DNA of 64,000 nucleotides from Affinundibacterium seohonense. Its GTDB lineage: Bacteria; Pseudomonadota; Gammaproteobacteria; Burkholderiales; Burkholderiaceae_D. The stretch lies in NCBI RefSeq assembly GCF_014284305.1, contig NZ_JACOFW010000001.1, positions 310,001-374,000 of the forward strand, given 5' to 3'. Shown piece after piece: positions 35,754-44,228 of this stretch. How positions within the stretch are numbered: the first letter of the stretch is position 1; each line of letters starts with the position of its first letter. The position numbers and the translations under genes were made by a program. The notes beneath the pieces are model-generated. The model was not told the DNA's origin, did not search any database, and saw only the letters and a list, made by a program, of their open reading frames with translations.

Positions 35754-38090
35754 ATGAGTATAACTATCGCCGCTATTGGTCCTGCTGCTGCCGTTGCCGC
35801 CCTTACACCTGTCGCAACTACGCTGGTTCCTGCTATTAAGCTTGATGCGCTGACGGCACTCGATGCGGGTACCACCACGCGCAGCCTGCTAAGTACCTCA
35901 AACGTCGCCGATGCGAGCGCTAGCGTCATTGATTTTTCCACACTGGCACAGTTGCTCGCTGCCACCGTAGTATTTCAAACCTATGAAGCACAGCAAGCGA
36001 AAGCGATTGCTAGCGGCACCGCTACCAGCAGCGATTTTAGCAAGCTCGTTGCGACCGCATCATTTTTTGTAGAGGCCTTCAATCGATTTCAAACCAGTGT
36101 TGGTGCCATGACGAATTCATTCGAGTCATCTTTTGATACCAGCTTTTTACTGGCCTTACACACGCAAAACGTCCAAGTAGGATCAGAGCATGCGCAGTCG
36201 TTCATAGATAGTTTGGCGCAAGTCGGGATTCATTTTAACGAAGCGACTGAGGAGACGAATCCAAATCAGTTCAAGATAGATTCGCAGGCACTGGAAGCCG
36301 CTTTTAATGCGAATCCCGCGCAAACGACAAACTTGCTCGATAAGGCATTAAAGGGGCTAGTGGTGATTGAGGCAAAACTGCTCGCAAGCGAACCTAAGTT
36401 AGATATGTTTACGAGTGACTTTACGCCAGCGCTTTCAGTGGCGGTGCCAGCGAGCCAATTTGATCTCAACATGGTCAATGCGAACCTATCTAAGCTCAGT
36501 ACAGCAGACGCGCAGGAAATTAACAACGCATTGCAACGCTTGCTGGCCGATGAATCACTTGGCGCTGCGATCGACGCGACGCCGATTACATCGAGTGCGA
36601 CAAGCACGCAGGCGGATGCTGTTGAGCTCCTTGGTAAGACTAGCAACAACGCAAGCGCTAGCGCTGACAGCGGCGTTGATAGCAGTGCCGGCAATAGCGT
36701 TGCCGATACGCTTGATAATAAGCTTGGTACCACTAGCTCTAGCACAGCGGCATCGGTCGAGAAATTATTGACCGAAATTCCCACGTCTGTGAGTGATGCC
36801 GTGCTTGCGCCAGTCGTGGTTGTGCCCGATTCATTTGCTCCAAGAGCAACACAGCCTGCGGCTGTAAGTAATTCTGATGAATCGCCCACGCTTCCTTATT
36901 CTTCGATTGAAGTAGGTCTTAATTCCGCTAATTCAGTGCAGAGTCCTGCAAAAATCTCGACGGTAGAAAATGCTGTCACGCAAACCGGGCAGGGCGACGA
37001 TCTCGATAATACGCAGGTCAACACCGCCTTGAATACTAAAGTGCAATCCAACACGAACGTGGAGTCCAACAACAACACCAACACAAAGCCAAGTACCAGC
37101 ACAAAAATCCAAACGAGGCAAACTCGCATTGGATCGAGTGTTGTAGATTCAACTGCTCAATTAGATTCAAATGCTCAAGCAGCAACCATTCGCCAAGGCG
37201 CCAACGCAGCCTCTGCGCAAGCTGACCGAGCAATGCCAGTCGTGGAAGCGAGTCGCACTATCGCCACACAAACCGATCTCAATAATGACGATAAGCTGGA
37301 TGCGCCTAGACGCAACAGCATCGAGAGTAATACGAAATCAGCGGGCGCGACGAGAGCCCTTATCGCCGAGTCTGCTAGCAGTCAGCTCAAGCCACCAGCC
37401 GCCGCTTCTATTGTGCGTGCTATGTCTTCTAACGATGATGTGGAACGTGTTGCGGATGCCAGCGGGGTCGACAAAAAATCGAGGACTTCCAACGCCGCCC
37501 AACCACAAATACAGCCAATACTGCAGCCTGCCAATCTAATCAATTCTGAACCTTCGGGTACTAAAGAAGCACCCACTGTGCAAGGCGAGCCGGATTTAAC
37601 CAATAAGGATGCGGTGAACAATAAGGCGTCAATAGTTGAGAAGCCTATTACTTTTTCCGTTGACGATGTGAGCTCGCGCACTACCTCGACTTTTACCAGC
37701 AATGGTTTAAGGAGCAGCACCAGCACCAGTCAAACCATACCTGCTAGCGCACAAGCTGCGTTTGAATATCCCACAGTGCAACCGCAGGCGACGCCAGTTC
37801 ACTCTTCAATAAATCCCTCAATTGCAGCGGCAGTCGCCGCATACCGTTTCGGCGAAACAGTCATCGTTCAAGAAAGCGATGAGCTAGCGAGTGTAGCGAC
37901 TGAAATCGTTCCAGATGTTTCCGTCATCCCTCGCATTGATGTGCTTGAATTGGACCCGCACGACGGCAACAGTGACGATGCACGCATTGCGGCGGCGCTG
38001 AACGAAGTCAAAACATCAGCACAAAGAGCAGAGTTTAAGGTCGCACATGGGCAGTCACCACCGCTCGATAGTGTGGATGTTTTGGCTTAG
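35754..38090 (+). CDS. Large Ser/Thr/Ala-rich protein of unknown function
   Basis: The 778-residue product has a structured-looking N-terminal ~260 residues and then a long low-complexity region (residues ~270-720) dominated by Ser, Thr, Ala, Asn, Gln and Val, probably disordered. The segment SFIDSLAQVGIHFNEATEET...IDSQALEAAFNANPAQTTNLL resembles the C-terminal repeat pattern of flagellar cap (FliD)-like proteins, which is inference only. There is no signal peptide. ATG 35754 with GGAG upstream is preferred over 35715. Codon use is more GC-rich than in neighbours. Confidence 0.7.
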   Translation: MSITIAAIGPAAAVAALTPVATTLVPAIKLDALTALDAGTTTRSLLSTSNVADASASVIDFSTLAQLLAATVVFQTYEAQQAKAIASGTATSSDFSKLVATASFFVEAFNRFQTSVGAMTNSFESSFDTSFLLALHTQNVQVGSEHAQSFIDSLAQVGIHFNEATEETNPNQFKIDSQALEAAFNANPAQTTNLLDKALKGLVVIEAKLLASEPKLDMFTSDFTPALSVAVPASQFDLNMVNANLSKLSTADAQEINNALQRLLADESLGAAIDATPITSSATSTQADAVELLGKTSNNASASADSGVDSSAGNSVADTLDNKLGTTSSSTAASVEKLLTEIPTSVSDAVLAPVVVVPDSFAPRATQPAAVSNSDESPTLPYSSIEVGLNSANSVQSPAKISTVENAVTQTGQGDDLDNTQVNTALNTKVQSNTNVESNNNTNTKPSTSTKIQTRQTRIGSSVVDSTAQLDSNAQAATIRQGANAASAQADRAMPVVEASRTIATQTDLNNDDKLDAPRRNSIESNTKSAGATRALIAESASSQLKPPAAASIVRAMSSNDDVERVADASGVDKKSRTSNAAQPQIQPILQPANLINSEPSGTKEAPTVQGEPDLTNKDAVNNKASIVEKPITFSVDDVSSRTTSTFTSNGLRSSTSTSQTIPASAQAAFEYPTVQPQATPVHSSINPSIAAAVAAYRFGETVIVQESDELASVATEIVPDVSVIPRIDVLELDPHDGNSDDARIAAALNEVKTSAQRAEFKVAHGQSPPLDSVDVLA

Positions 38091-38256
38091 TGGGTACTGA
38101 GTTAATGCCAGTTTTTTTTCAAGTTCAGTGTAATCATTTTCTCTTATGCGCTCTAGCGAACATAAAAGGGACGCACTTCGTTCTAGACTAGGCTGATCAA
38201 CAAATTCACAGGCAGCGATCAGAGTTTGTTTAACCTAATCTAGTCTGGGGTGCGCC

Positions 38257-39429
38257 TTGCTCTTTCGTCTTCTGCTCAGTTTGGTCGGTCTGCTCCTTGT
38301 GGTTACGCTGGGCGTGGTCAGCTTTTATTGGCGCTTCGCCTTGGCGGCGGTTACACCACCGCCAGCGAGTACTTTTTCGATTCAATTGGTACAAAAAGGC
38401 CAAGTGCTAGCTGGTATGGGAAACTGCGCCGCCTGTCATACCACCAAAGGCGGTGCGCCTTTGGCTGGCGGCTTGCCGATGGCAACGCCGTTTGGCATCA
38501 TTTGTTCCAGCAACATTACGCCCGACCCAGATACCGGCATTGGCCGCTGGTCGCAAGACGCGTTTAAGCGAGCGATGCGCGAAGGCGTGCGGCAGGATGG
38601 TGCGCATCTATTCCCGGCCTTTCCCTACACCCATTTCACGATCATCAATGATGAAGATTTAAGCGCGCTGTATGCCTTTCTGATGACGCGCCCTGCAGTG
38701 CATGCGCTCACCCCTGTTAATACCATTCCTTTTCCCCTTAACATACGCTCGCTGCAAGCGGGATGGAAGTTACTGTATTTCGATAAGAAACCTTATCAGA
38801 CCAACGTCTCACAAAGCGTTGACTGGAATCGCGGACGTTACCTGGCCGAAGGCATAGCGCATTGCGCGGCGTGCCATACGCCGCGCAATTTTCTCGGAGC
38901 AGAAAAGAAAAATTCGGCCTATTTAGGTGCCCAGATCGACGGCTGGTTCGCGCCTGCACTGACCGCCGCCAATACCTCGCCCTTGCCATGGACGCAAGCA
39001 GAGCTATTCTCCTATTTGCGTAGCGGTGTGTCGCAGTTTCATGGGGTCGCCAGTGGTCCTATGTCGGAGGTGGTGCATCAGGGTTTAGTGCTGTCACCGG
39101 ATGCTGATATCCATGCGCTCGCTACCTACTTTATTAATATTAATGGCAGTCCGGTCGCCACCACATCGACTGCATCGGCAGATACCATCACAGCCACGAA
39201 TTTGGCAAAAATCTTGGGCAAATCAGCACAAGTGAGCGACCTATACACGGACTGTGGCGCCAACTTGTATCTAGCAGCCTGTGCCTCATGCCACTCGAAT
39301 AGTAACGGCGTTCCCACCGGTGTCCGGCCAGAACTAGGGCTCAACAGTGTACTCACAGCGACTGACCCTAGCAATCTGTTGCGCGTGATCTTAACGGGCG
39401 CAGCTAGGCGATCGCTAGTAAACGCTTGA
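38257..39429 (+). pseudogene. Tri-heme cytochrome c, truncated at the C-terminus
   Basis: The 390-residue frame starts at TTG 38257 (GGGG upstream), with an N-terminal membrane anchor/signal (LLLSLVGLLLVVTLGVVSFYW) and three CxxCH heme motifs at Cys57, Cys203 and Cys342, the layout of cytochrome c subunits of membrane alcohol/gluconate dehydrogenases. The sequence is family-like up to LLRVILTGAAR and then changes at about 39410 into IS110 DNA on the other strand. The third heme's distal-ligand region is therefore lost, so the protein may be inactive. It could once have accepted electrons from the GMC dehydrogenase eight kilobases upstream. Confidence 0.8.
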
Positions 39430-39566
39430 AATGTTTGAACTGGCTCTTTGCACAAATTTGGGCTAACAGCTACAACATGGAAACGAGAGCCGATATCAAT
39501 CCCAGCGGCGAATGGATTGATGATTGGCAACCCTGTCGGTTTGCTTCCCGATTGCATTTTGGACAT
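39410..39566 (-). mobile_element. IS110-family transposase N-terminal fragment
   Basis: The minus-strand frame from 39566 encodes about 52 residues typical of IS110-family transposases (NPFAAGIDIGSRFHVVAVSP, with the first catalytic Asp in GIDIG, then CKEPVQTFQAFTSD). After ~39410 it continues into antisense cytochrome sequence, so everything downstream of the first 52 codons has been lost. A ribosome-like AGGAGG lies just upstream of the start. Confidence 0.85.
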
Positions 39567-39797
39567 ATGACACCTCCTGGTTTAAAAAACGCAGGATAGG
39601 GAACGCGGATAAAATCAACTTCCTAAACGGGGTCGATATGAATCGCCACCACAACTGAGTCCGCAATTATCCCCAGGCCAGGTTTTTTGACGGGGTCGAA
39701 ACCTCCAAGAAGCTTACGGCCAGGATCCTACGATCTTTGCAGTATAGTTCACCGGAGTTTCTATTCAAAAGGGGCGCGGCGGACCGCGTGGGGCGGT

Positions 39798-40108
39798 TTT
39801 TTAAGATGTCGCGCTCCTCTGTTGTGCGTTTTAATTCAGCCTTTAGACGAGTCACTTCTAACTTGAGTGCATCAGTATTATCTTGCTTAGCCGGATTCGA
39901 TTGTTTCTCGTGCTGCTTCAACCAGAGATACAGACTTTTATCGGAAATGCCGAGTCGCTTGGAAACATCGACAACGCCATGCCCGCGCTCAAGGACCTGC
40001 TTAACGGCTTCTGCTTTAAATTCTGCTGTGTAACGATTGTTTCCCATTTGGAGTTTCCCCTTCTTAGTTTCGACATTATGAAATGTCTACTAAACTAGGG
40101 GAAGTCCA
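39798..40108 (-). mobile_element. IS3-family fragment with OrfA 5' part and one terminal end
   Basis: The frame starting at 40047 (MGNNRYTAEFKAEAVKQVLE, HTH GISDKSLYLWLKQ, zipper KLEVTRLKAELKRTTEERDILK) is OrfA of an IS3-group element, intact for ~83 residues to 39798; then the reading leaves the family (the frame stays open to 39667). The element's end is probably at 40108, where the minus strand begins TGGACTTCCCCTAG, an IS3-like terminus. OrfB and the other end are missing. Confidence 0.82.
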
Positions 40109-40287
40109 TGTATTCAATTTTAAGCAAAGGTATTCATGAACTAAGTGAAAATGAATGCCTCACGGCATTCCCAATTGTAAAAATAGGCATTGAAATTATT
40201 CTTGATGGGAAGCTTGAAGCAATAGAGAGAGAAAGAAAGCTCACTGAAGCCAGAAAGGCAATTTCAGCCCTTAATAGTAGCTTATAA
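40108..40287 (+). CDS. 59-aa protein or 3' gene remnant at an IS3 border
   Basis: A 59-codon frame starts at ATG 40108 with AGGGGA upstream and encodes MYSILSKGIHELSENECLTA... ending in a Lys/Glu-rich helix. The ribosome site and the A of the ATG lie inside the presumed IS3 end, so this may be the tail of an older gene given a new start by the insertion. I do not recognise the family. Confidence 0.45.
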   Translation: MYSILSKGIHELSENECLTAFPIVKIGIEIILDGKLEAIERERKLTEARKAISALNSSL

Positions 40288-40414
40288 ATAGAGCAAATCA
40301 TTTCAACGAACACTTACAAGCACTGCAAGTTAGATTCCTTTCGCTAGCGCTACGGAACCACGTAATTCAATCCTTAGCTGTTTTTCCAATTAACCTTAAT
40401 AAGGAGCTTTAATC

Positions 40415-41170
40415 ATGACTGAGGCAACCATTCAACAAGCCGAATTGCGGGTATTATCCGGTGAAACTTATCGTATCCCTGACGGGACAGTACTAATACT
40501 AGTGGACAACCTAATCGTTGAGGACAATGCGAAAATTGAGGTAGCACCGGGTGCTGAGCTCTTAACAATAAAATCTAAAGCTACCATCTTTGGAAAGAAT
40601 ACCTTCATTTCTGCCAAAGGTTCCGATGGTAGCGATGGCGAGGCTGGCGGAAACGGCACCGCGTTGCATCTATTCATTGGCAATGTCACGTTCAATGGAA
40701 ATACGATAGATACGCGTGGTGGAAAAGGTGGAAATGGGACTAAGGGAGCCAAAGGCCGTCGTGGTCGAGATGCGGAATGTAGCGGTGCTGATGCTACAAA
40801 CGGAGGGCAAGGGGGAAAAGGAAACCCCGGAGGCACTGGTGGGCGTGGTGGTGATATTTCAATTTCCTACACATCTGCTGGCCCTCTCAAATTGCTTTTG
40901 CGTCCAGAGGGTGGCCAAGGTGGCGCACCAGGCGCCGGTGGTGATGGTGGTGACGGCGGTGGTGGTAAAACCCGTTGTGGAGTTTGGTCCTACTGGTCAC
41001 GAGGTTCTGGCTATGGTGGAGCGGCTGGTGCTCAAGGAGAGTTGGGATTGGATGGTCTGTGGGGTGACTACGTCATTCAACAAGTTAGCGCGACCGAATC
41101 AGATAAGGCTCTTTCTGAGGTAATTGAGAAGTTTTTCCCTAAGGACAAAGTTTTCAATATAAACAGCTAG
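40415..41170 (+). CDS. Collagen-like glycine-rich protein
   Basis: The 251-residue product has a beta-rich N-terminus (residues ~1-60; GETYRIPDGTVLILVDNLIVEDNAKIEV, reminiscent of a beta-helix cap), then a Gly-rich body (residues ~68-215) with many GG, GxGG and GGxG units such as GGKGGNGTKGAKGRRGRD and GGQGGKGNPGGTGGRGG, and a charged C-terminus. There is no signal peptide. AAGGAG precedes the ATG. Such proteins are sometimes secreted by dedicated systems or form surface fibres; the role here is unknown. Confidence 0.8.
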   Translation: MTEATIQQAELRVLSGETYRIPDGTVLILVDNLIVEDNAKIEVAPGAELLTIKSKATIFGKNTFISAKGSDGSDGEAGGNGTALHLFIGNVTFNGNTIDTRGGKGGNGTKGAKGRRGRDAECSGADATNGGQGGKGNPGGTGGRGGDISISYTSAGPLKLLLRPEGGQGGAPGAGGDGGDGGGGKTRCGVWSYWSRGSGYGGAAGAQGELGLDGLWGDYVIQQVSATESDKALSEVIEKFFPKDKVFNINS

Positions 41171-41250
41171 CCCTGCGTTCGCGAGGAGCTGCGCAAAAGC
41201 GCAGCAGTCCTTCAAATTTACGTTAAGCTGTCCCGAAGGGTCAATCTCTT

Positions 41251-41288
41251 GCCTCGTTTTCCTAGTGATTGCGGGGCTTTTTTTTTCC
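41251..41288 (+). terminator. Probable terminator downstream of the glycine-rich gene
   Basis: GCCTCG pairs with CGGGGC (one G-T pair) across a 14-base loop and is followed by a run of T residues. A second stem (GCTGCGC/GCGCAGC) at about 41188-41205 lies closer to the gene but lacks a T tract. Confidence 0.6.
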
Positions 41289-41454
41289 GTGTCGGTCGTC
41301 GCCTCTCAGGGCGAGCCGCAAGAGTTGAAAGCGGTCATAGTCCGAATTGTTTTTTTCCTTTTGAGGTCGATCAACCGTACCCCACAACTAAAGACAGAAA
41401 GTTTTGCATTTTAAGAAATTGTTGTAACATGGAATTTTTAGGTGGTCGAACAAA

Positions 41455-41736
41455 TTGCATCAACTAGAATTATTCAATTTTGAAAAATTAAGCGTTACGG
41501 AAAAACAACAGTGTTTTGCAGTGATTAGGAACCAATATTGGCATCTTAGAAATCTGCGAAAATGGAAACCAAACGAGAAAATCCGACGACGGCATTATCG
41601 AATTGTTGAGGTTGAAAAAAAACGCCTGCGGTTAGCAGGCGTTTCAAAAGAAGAGATTTTATTGTTTTTATGCTGTTGCCGCGAGCGCTGTAAATTGGGT
41701 AGAGATTGTCCGTTTTGTGCCTCTAAATATCGTTGA
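41455..41736 (+). CDS. Small basic protein with Cys-rich C-terminus
   Basis: The 93-residue product starts at TTG 41455 (TTAGGTGG upstream). It is rich in Arg, Lys and aromatic residues (YWHLRNLRKWKPNEKIRRRHYRIVEV) and ends with CCCRERCKLGRDCPFCASKYR, six cysteines that could form a zinc site. I do not recognise the family. Basic, zinc-ribbon-like composition suggests a nucleic-acid-binding role, which is inference. Confidence 0.6.
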   Translation: MHQLELFNFEKLSVTEKQQCFAVIRNQYWHLRNLRKWKPNEKIRRRHYRIVEVEKKRLRLAGVSKEEILLFLCCCRERCKLGRDCPFCASKYR

Positions 41737-41920
41737 AAGGTTGCGAAATTTAGCTAACAGATTGCGGAGGAATTTTTTCGCCATTTGACATAATATAAAT
41801 TATGCGAAAATTTATTATTGCTTCGTTATGGGCCTTCGACTAATTTCGGCTCATTTGAATATGAACTTTCGATGCTGTTTGATATCAGACATGAACACCA
41901 TCAAGTGAAAGAAGGAAAAT

Positions 41921-42502
41921 ATGAAACTCTCACGCCTATTATTGACGTTAGCGCTATCGACTGCGCTCATCGGCGTTCCAGCGTTCGCAAATAACGCACA
42001 ATCAAACATTCAAAAGGCATCGCCAGTTTTGGTGACGTCGCCCGCAGCGCAAGCGATTGATGTGCAAAGTCTCGATGGCATTGTGGCGGCTCTTTACGAT
42101 GTGATCTCTGGTGGCATTGGCCAACCAAGAAACTGGAATCGCATGCGCTCATTATTTATTCCTGAGGCGCGGATTATGGCAATTGTGCCTAAGCGAGACT
42201 CTTCGGATCTAGCGTTGAGAATTATGAGTATCAGTGATTACATCGCAAATTCTGGCCCTGTGCTAATTGAGACTGGATTTCGCGAAAAAGAAATCACTCG
42301 CAAAACTGAACAATGGGGAGAACTTGCGCAGGTTTTTACGACGTATGAAACCATTATGGATAAAGATGGGATTGTCAGGCGTGGGATTAATAGTATTCAG
42401 CTGATGAATGACGGTACCCGCTGGTGGATAGTCTCCTTACTATTTGAGGCTGAGCGTGACCAATTGCGATTGCCTGAGACCTATTTGGCACCGGCTAAAT
42501 AA
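41921..42502 (+). CDS. Exported NTF2-like (SnoaL/lumazine-binding type) protein
   Basis: The 193-residue product has a signal peptide (LLLTLALSTALIGVPAFA) and an NTF2-like cone fold by pattern: IVAALYDVISGG, NWNRMRSLFIPEARIMAI, GFREKEITRKTEQWGELAQVFTTYE, GINSIQLMNDGTRWWIVSLLFE. Such proteins bind small ligands or act as accessory domains; no catalytic residues can be assigned. AAGGAAA precedes the start and a strong terminator follows. Confidence 0.85.
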   Translation: MKLSRLLLTLALSTALIGVPAFANNAQSNIQKASPVLVTSPAAQAIDVQSLDGIVAALYDVISGGIGQPRNWNRMRSLFIPEARIMAIVPKRDSSDLALRIMSISDYIANSGPVLIETGFREKEITRKTEQWGELAQVFTTYETIMDKDGIVRRGINSIQLMNDGTRWWIVSLLFEAERDQLRLPETYLAPAK

Positions 42503-42510
42503 AAAGTACA

Positions 42511-42547
42511 AAAAAAGGAAGCCAGTTAAACTGAGCTTCCTTTTTTT
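42511..42547. terminator. Bidirectional terminator
   Basis: AAAAAAGGAAGC (42511-42522) pairs with GCTTCCTTTTTTT (42535-42547). It can end transcription from the NTF2-like gene and from the converging small gene at 42627. Confidence 0.9.
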
Positions 42548-42626
42548 GTGCTTTGAGTGAAGTCCTACAGGCTAAGTTCGCCTAAAAATCTGGTCGAACT
42601 GTAAGCTGTTGACATAATGGGCTTAA

Positions 42627-42797
42627 TTATTCTGAAGGAGGAATATTGCGATCAGCGGCTTGAGGATCACTATTTTCTACTGAAGTCCCCTCTTCTGGCT
42701 CGGATCTTTCAGCACGATTTTTTAGCTTTTCTTCTTTTTTTCGTTTTTTTGCGAGTTCTTTTTGGCGTTTCTCATACCCGTAATTTGGTGTGGCCAC
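42627..42797 (-). CDS. Conserved-looking 56-aa basic protein
   Basis: A minus-strand frame begins at GTG 42797 with AAAGGA upstream and ends at TAA 42627. The product reads MATPNYGYEKRQKELAKKRK, continues very Lys/Glu-rich, and ends in an acidic Pro/Ser tail (PQAADRNIPPSE). I recall small betaproteobacterial hypothetical proteins with the same N-terminus (NYGYEKRQKELAKKxKKEEK), which supports a real gene. Its highly charged composition suggests a disordered nucleic-acid or ribosome-associated protein. A longer frame on the opposite strand over the same bases is its shadow. Confidence 0.75.
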   Translation of the reverse strand: MATPNYGYEKRQKELAKKRKKEEKLKNRAERSEPEEGTSVENSDPQAADRNIPPSE

Positions 42798-42990
42798 AGT
42801 TATCCTTTAATGTTTTTAGCACTCTAACACATGGAGGCACTGAACACTTGTCTGAATTGGCTTATTCCACGATCCACACTTTGAATAATGATTTTTGATG
42901 TATTTTTTCTTAAAGCAATCTTTTTGTATTGAAGAATTCATTTTTCTCATTTAGTATCCATAAATCAATATATGCTAGAAAGGGTATGTT

Positions 42991-43629
42991 ATGAGTCAAA
43001 TGCCTCCGGCAATCAGTAGCACGGGTGAAGATAATCCAGAATTGATGTACAAAGGGCTGGGCCATGTGGTTCGCGCACTGCATGATGCATTAACCTGGGT
43101 TGGTGCTGATGAAATTTTGGCGGAAGCATCAAATGAATTTCCATCGGCACGTGAGCGATTAAATCATGTCGCTGTTTTGACTGAAAAGGCAGCGAATACT
43201 GTTTTATCGACAGTGGAAAATACATTGCCATTACAACAAGCGACTAAAAAAAATGCAGACAAACTGCTGTCGCAATGGGATCAAACTTCGTTACAAGATC
43301 TGTCGAAGGAAGAATTACTAGCTCTCGCAGAAAATACCCGGGCTTTTATTGGTGAAACAAAAAATACCAGTGAGATGACCGAGAAGGCTTTGTCAGACAT
43401 CATGATGGCACAAGACTTTCAAGATCTTACCGGGCAGTTAATTAAAAAAGTTGTGAGCTTATTAGAGCGCACTGAAAAAGATCTTTTGGGCTTGTTGATC
43501 AGCGGCGCACCTGATGGGGCAATATCTTCGAAGAAGAAAGATGATTTGCTAGCTGGCCCCGGTGCTGTAGGTGGTGTTCAACTCAATCAAGAAAGTGTCG
43601 ACGATCTGTTGTCTGATCTAGGATTTTGA
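42991..43629 (+). CDS. cheZ: Chemotaxis protein phosphatase CheZ
   Basis: CheZ dephosphorylates CheY-P and resets the flagellar switch. The 212-residue helical protein has the catalytic AQDFQDLTGQ with Asp145 and Gln149, and the C-terminal CheY-binding helix ESVDDLLSDLGF. It is alone here: no cheY, cheA or flagellar genes are nearby. Ribosome site AAAGGG and a strong downstream terminator suggest a monocistronic unit. Confidence 0.95.
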   Translation: MSQMPPAISSTGEDNPELMYKGLGHVVRALHDALTWVGADEILAEASNEFPSARERLNHVAVLTEKAANTVLSTVENTLPLQQATKKNADKLLSQWDQTSLQDLSKEELLALAENTRAFIGETKNTSEMTEKALSDIMMAQDFQDLTGQLIKKVVSLLERTEKDLLGLLISGAPDGAISSKKKDDLLAGPGAVGGVQLNQESVDDLLSDLGF

Positions 43630-43675
43630 TATTGTTTTAGTGCAGACGCATAGACTTCTAGGTCTGCGAGTTAAC

Positions 43676-43703
43676 TAAAAAGGGCTTTCCGGAAAGCCCT
43701 TTT
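43676..43703. terminator. Terminator after cheZ
   Basis: A near-perfect hairpin, AAAAGGGCTTTCC with GGAAAGCCCTTTT, with no loop bases beyond the CCGG centre, lies between convergent genes and can act in both directions. Confidence 0.88.
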
Positions 43704-43723
43704 GTATTTGAATTATCTTGTCG

Positions 43724-43948
43724 TTATCTTGCTTTTGACAAAATCACTAACCATTTACGGAACAGTAAAATTTCTAAATGCCCGGCCTGCACTCCTGTAG
43801 AGCATTCGATCACCGGATTCACTTGATAGTGACGATTTCTAAAGTCATTACATACAAAAATTTCACGACGACCAATACGCATTAAAAACGTGCTCGGCGA
43901 AAATTGCACAGTGAAACGCGTATCAAGAGTTTGTTCTAAGTTAGTCAT
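43724..43948 (-). CDS. 74-aa hypothetical protein
   Basis: The frame starts at ATG 43948 with GGAG ten bases upstream and encodes MTNLEQTLDTRFTVQFSPST..., a compact, probably beta-rich protein with no signal or membrane segment. It ends just before the cheZ terminator. I do not recognise it. Upstream, at 44013-44091, are related short repeats that could be its control region. Confidence 0.6.
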   Translation of the reverse strand: MTNLEQTLDTRFTVQFSPSTFLMRIGRREIFVCNDFRNRHYQVNPVIECSTGVQAGHLEILLFRKWLVILSKAR

Positions 43949-44012
43949 TTGATGAAATCTCCATAATCTGATGTCGAATTGCCGAAACTACTAAAATACC
44001 GAGCTAAACACT

Positions 44013-44091
44013 GATAATTTACGTTAAAACCACTGTATGCGCGTTCAGTAGTTGATAATGTAAATCAAAACTACTGTGCATGCAATCAGTA
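44013..44091. repeat. Imperfect tandem 38-bp repeat, possible operator region
   Basis: GATAAT...CAGTA units at 44013-44050 and 44054-44091 match at about 27 of 38 positions, and the element CAGTAGTT (44046-44053) is inverted as AACTACTG (44069-44076). The region lies upstream of the 74-aa gene (minus strand) and behind the lolD end. This is a by-eye pattern and may be coincidental. Confidence 0.35.
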
Positions 44092-44228
44092 TTTATATTT
44101 TGTCGCTCAGGTGTTGTTTTGTTTCGGTGAACATCAATGCTAGAGATGAATCGATATGTATTTTCTATTTCAATCGTTATAGATCCAAGACGTGAAAGTC
44201 CAAAAACTAAAGTCAGTTGCCGAAAAAA

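Noticed and set aside
36266-36889. A 207-codon minus-strand frame inside the Ser/Thr/Ala-rich gene
   Set aside because: It mirrors the low-complexity codons of the opposite strand and is itself only Ser/Ala/Leu-rich, without ribosome-site support.
42617-42898. A 93-codon plus-strand frame
   Set aside because: The opposite strand carries the better-supported 56-aa gene with a Shine-Dalgarno site and family-like N-terminus; this frame looks like its shadow.
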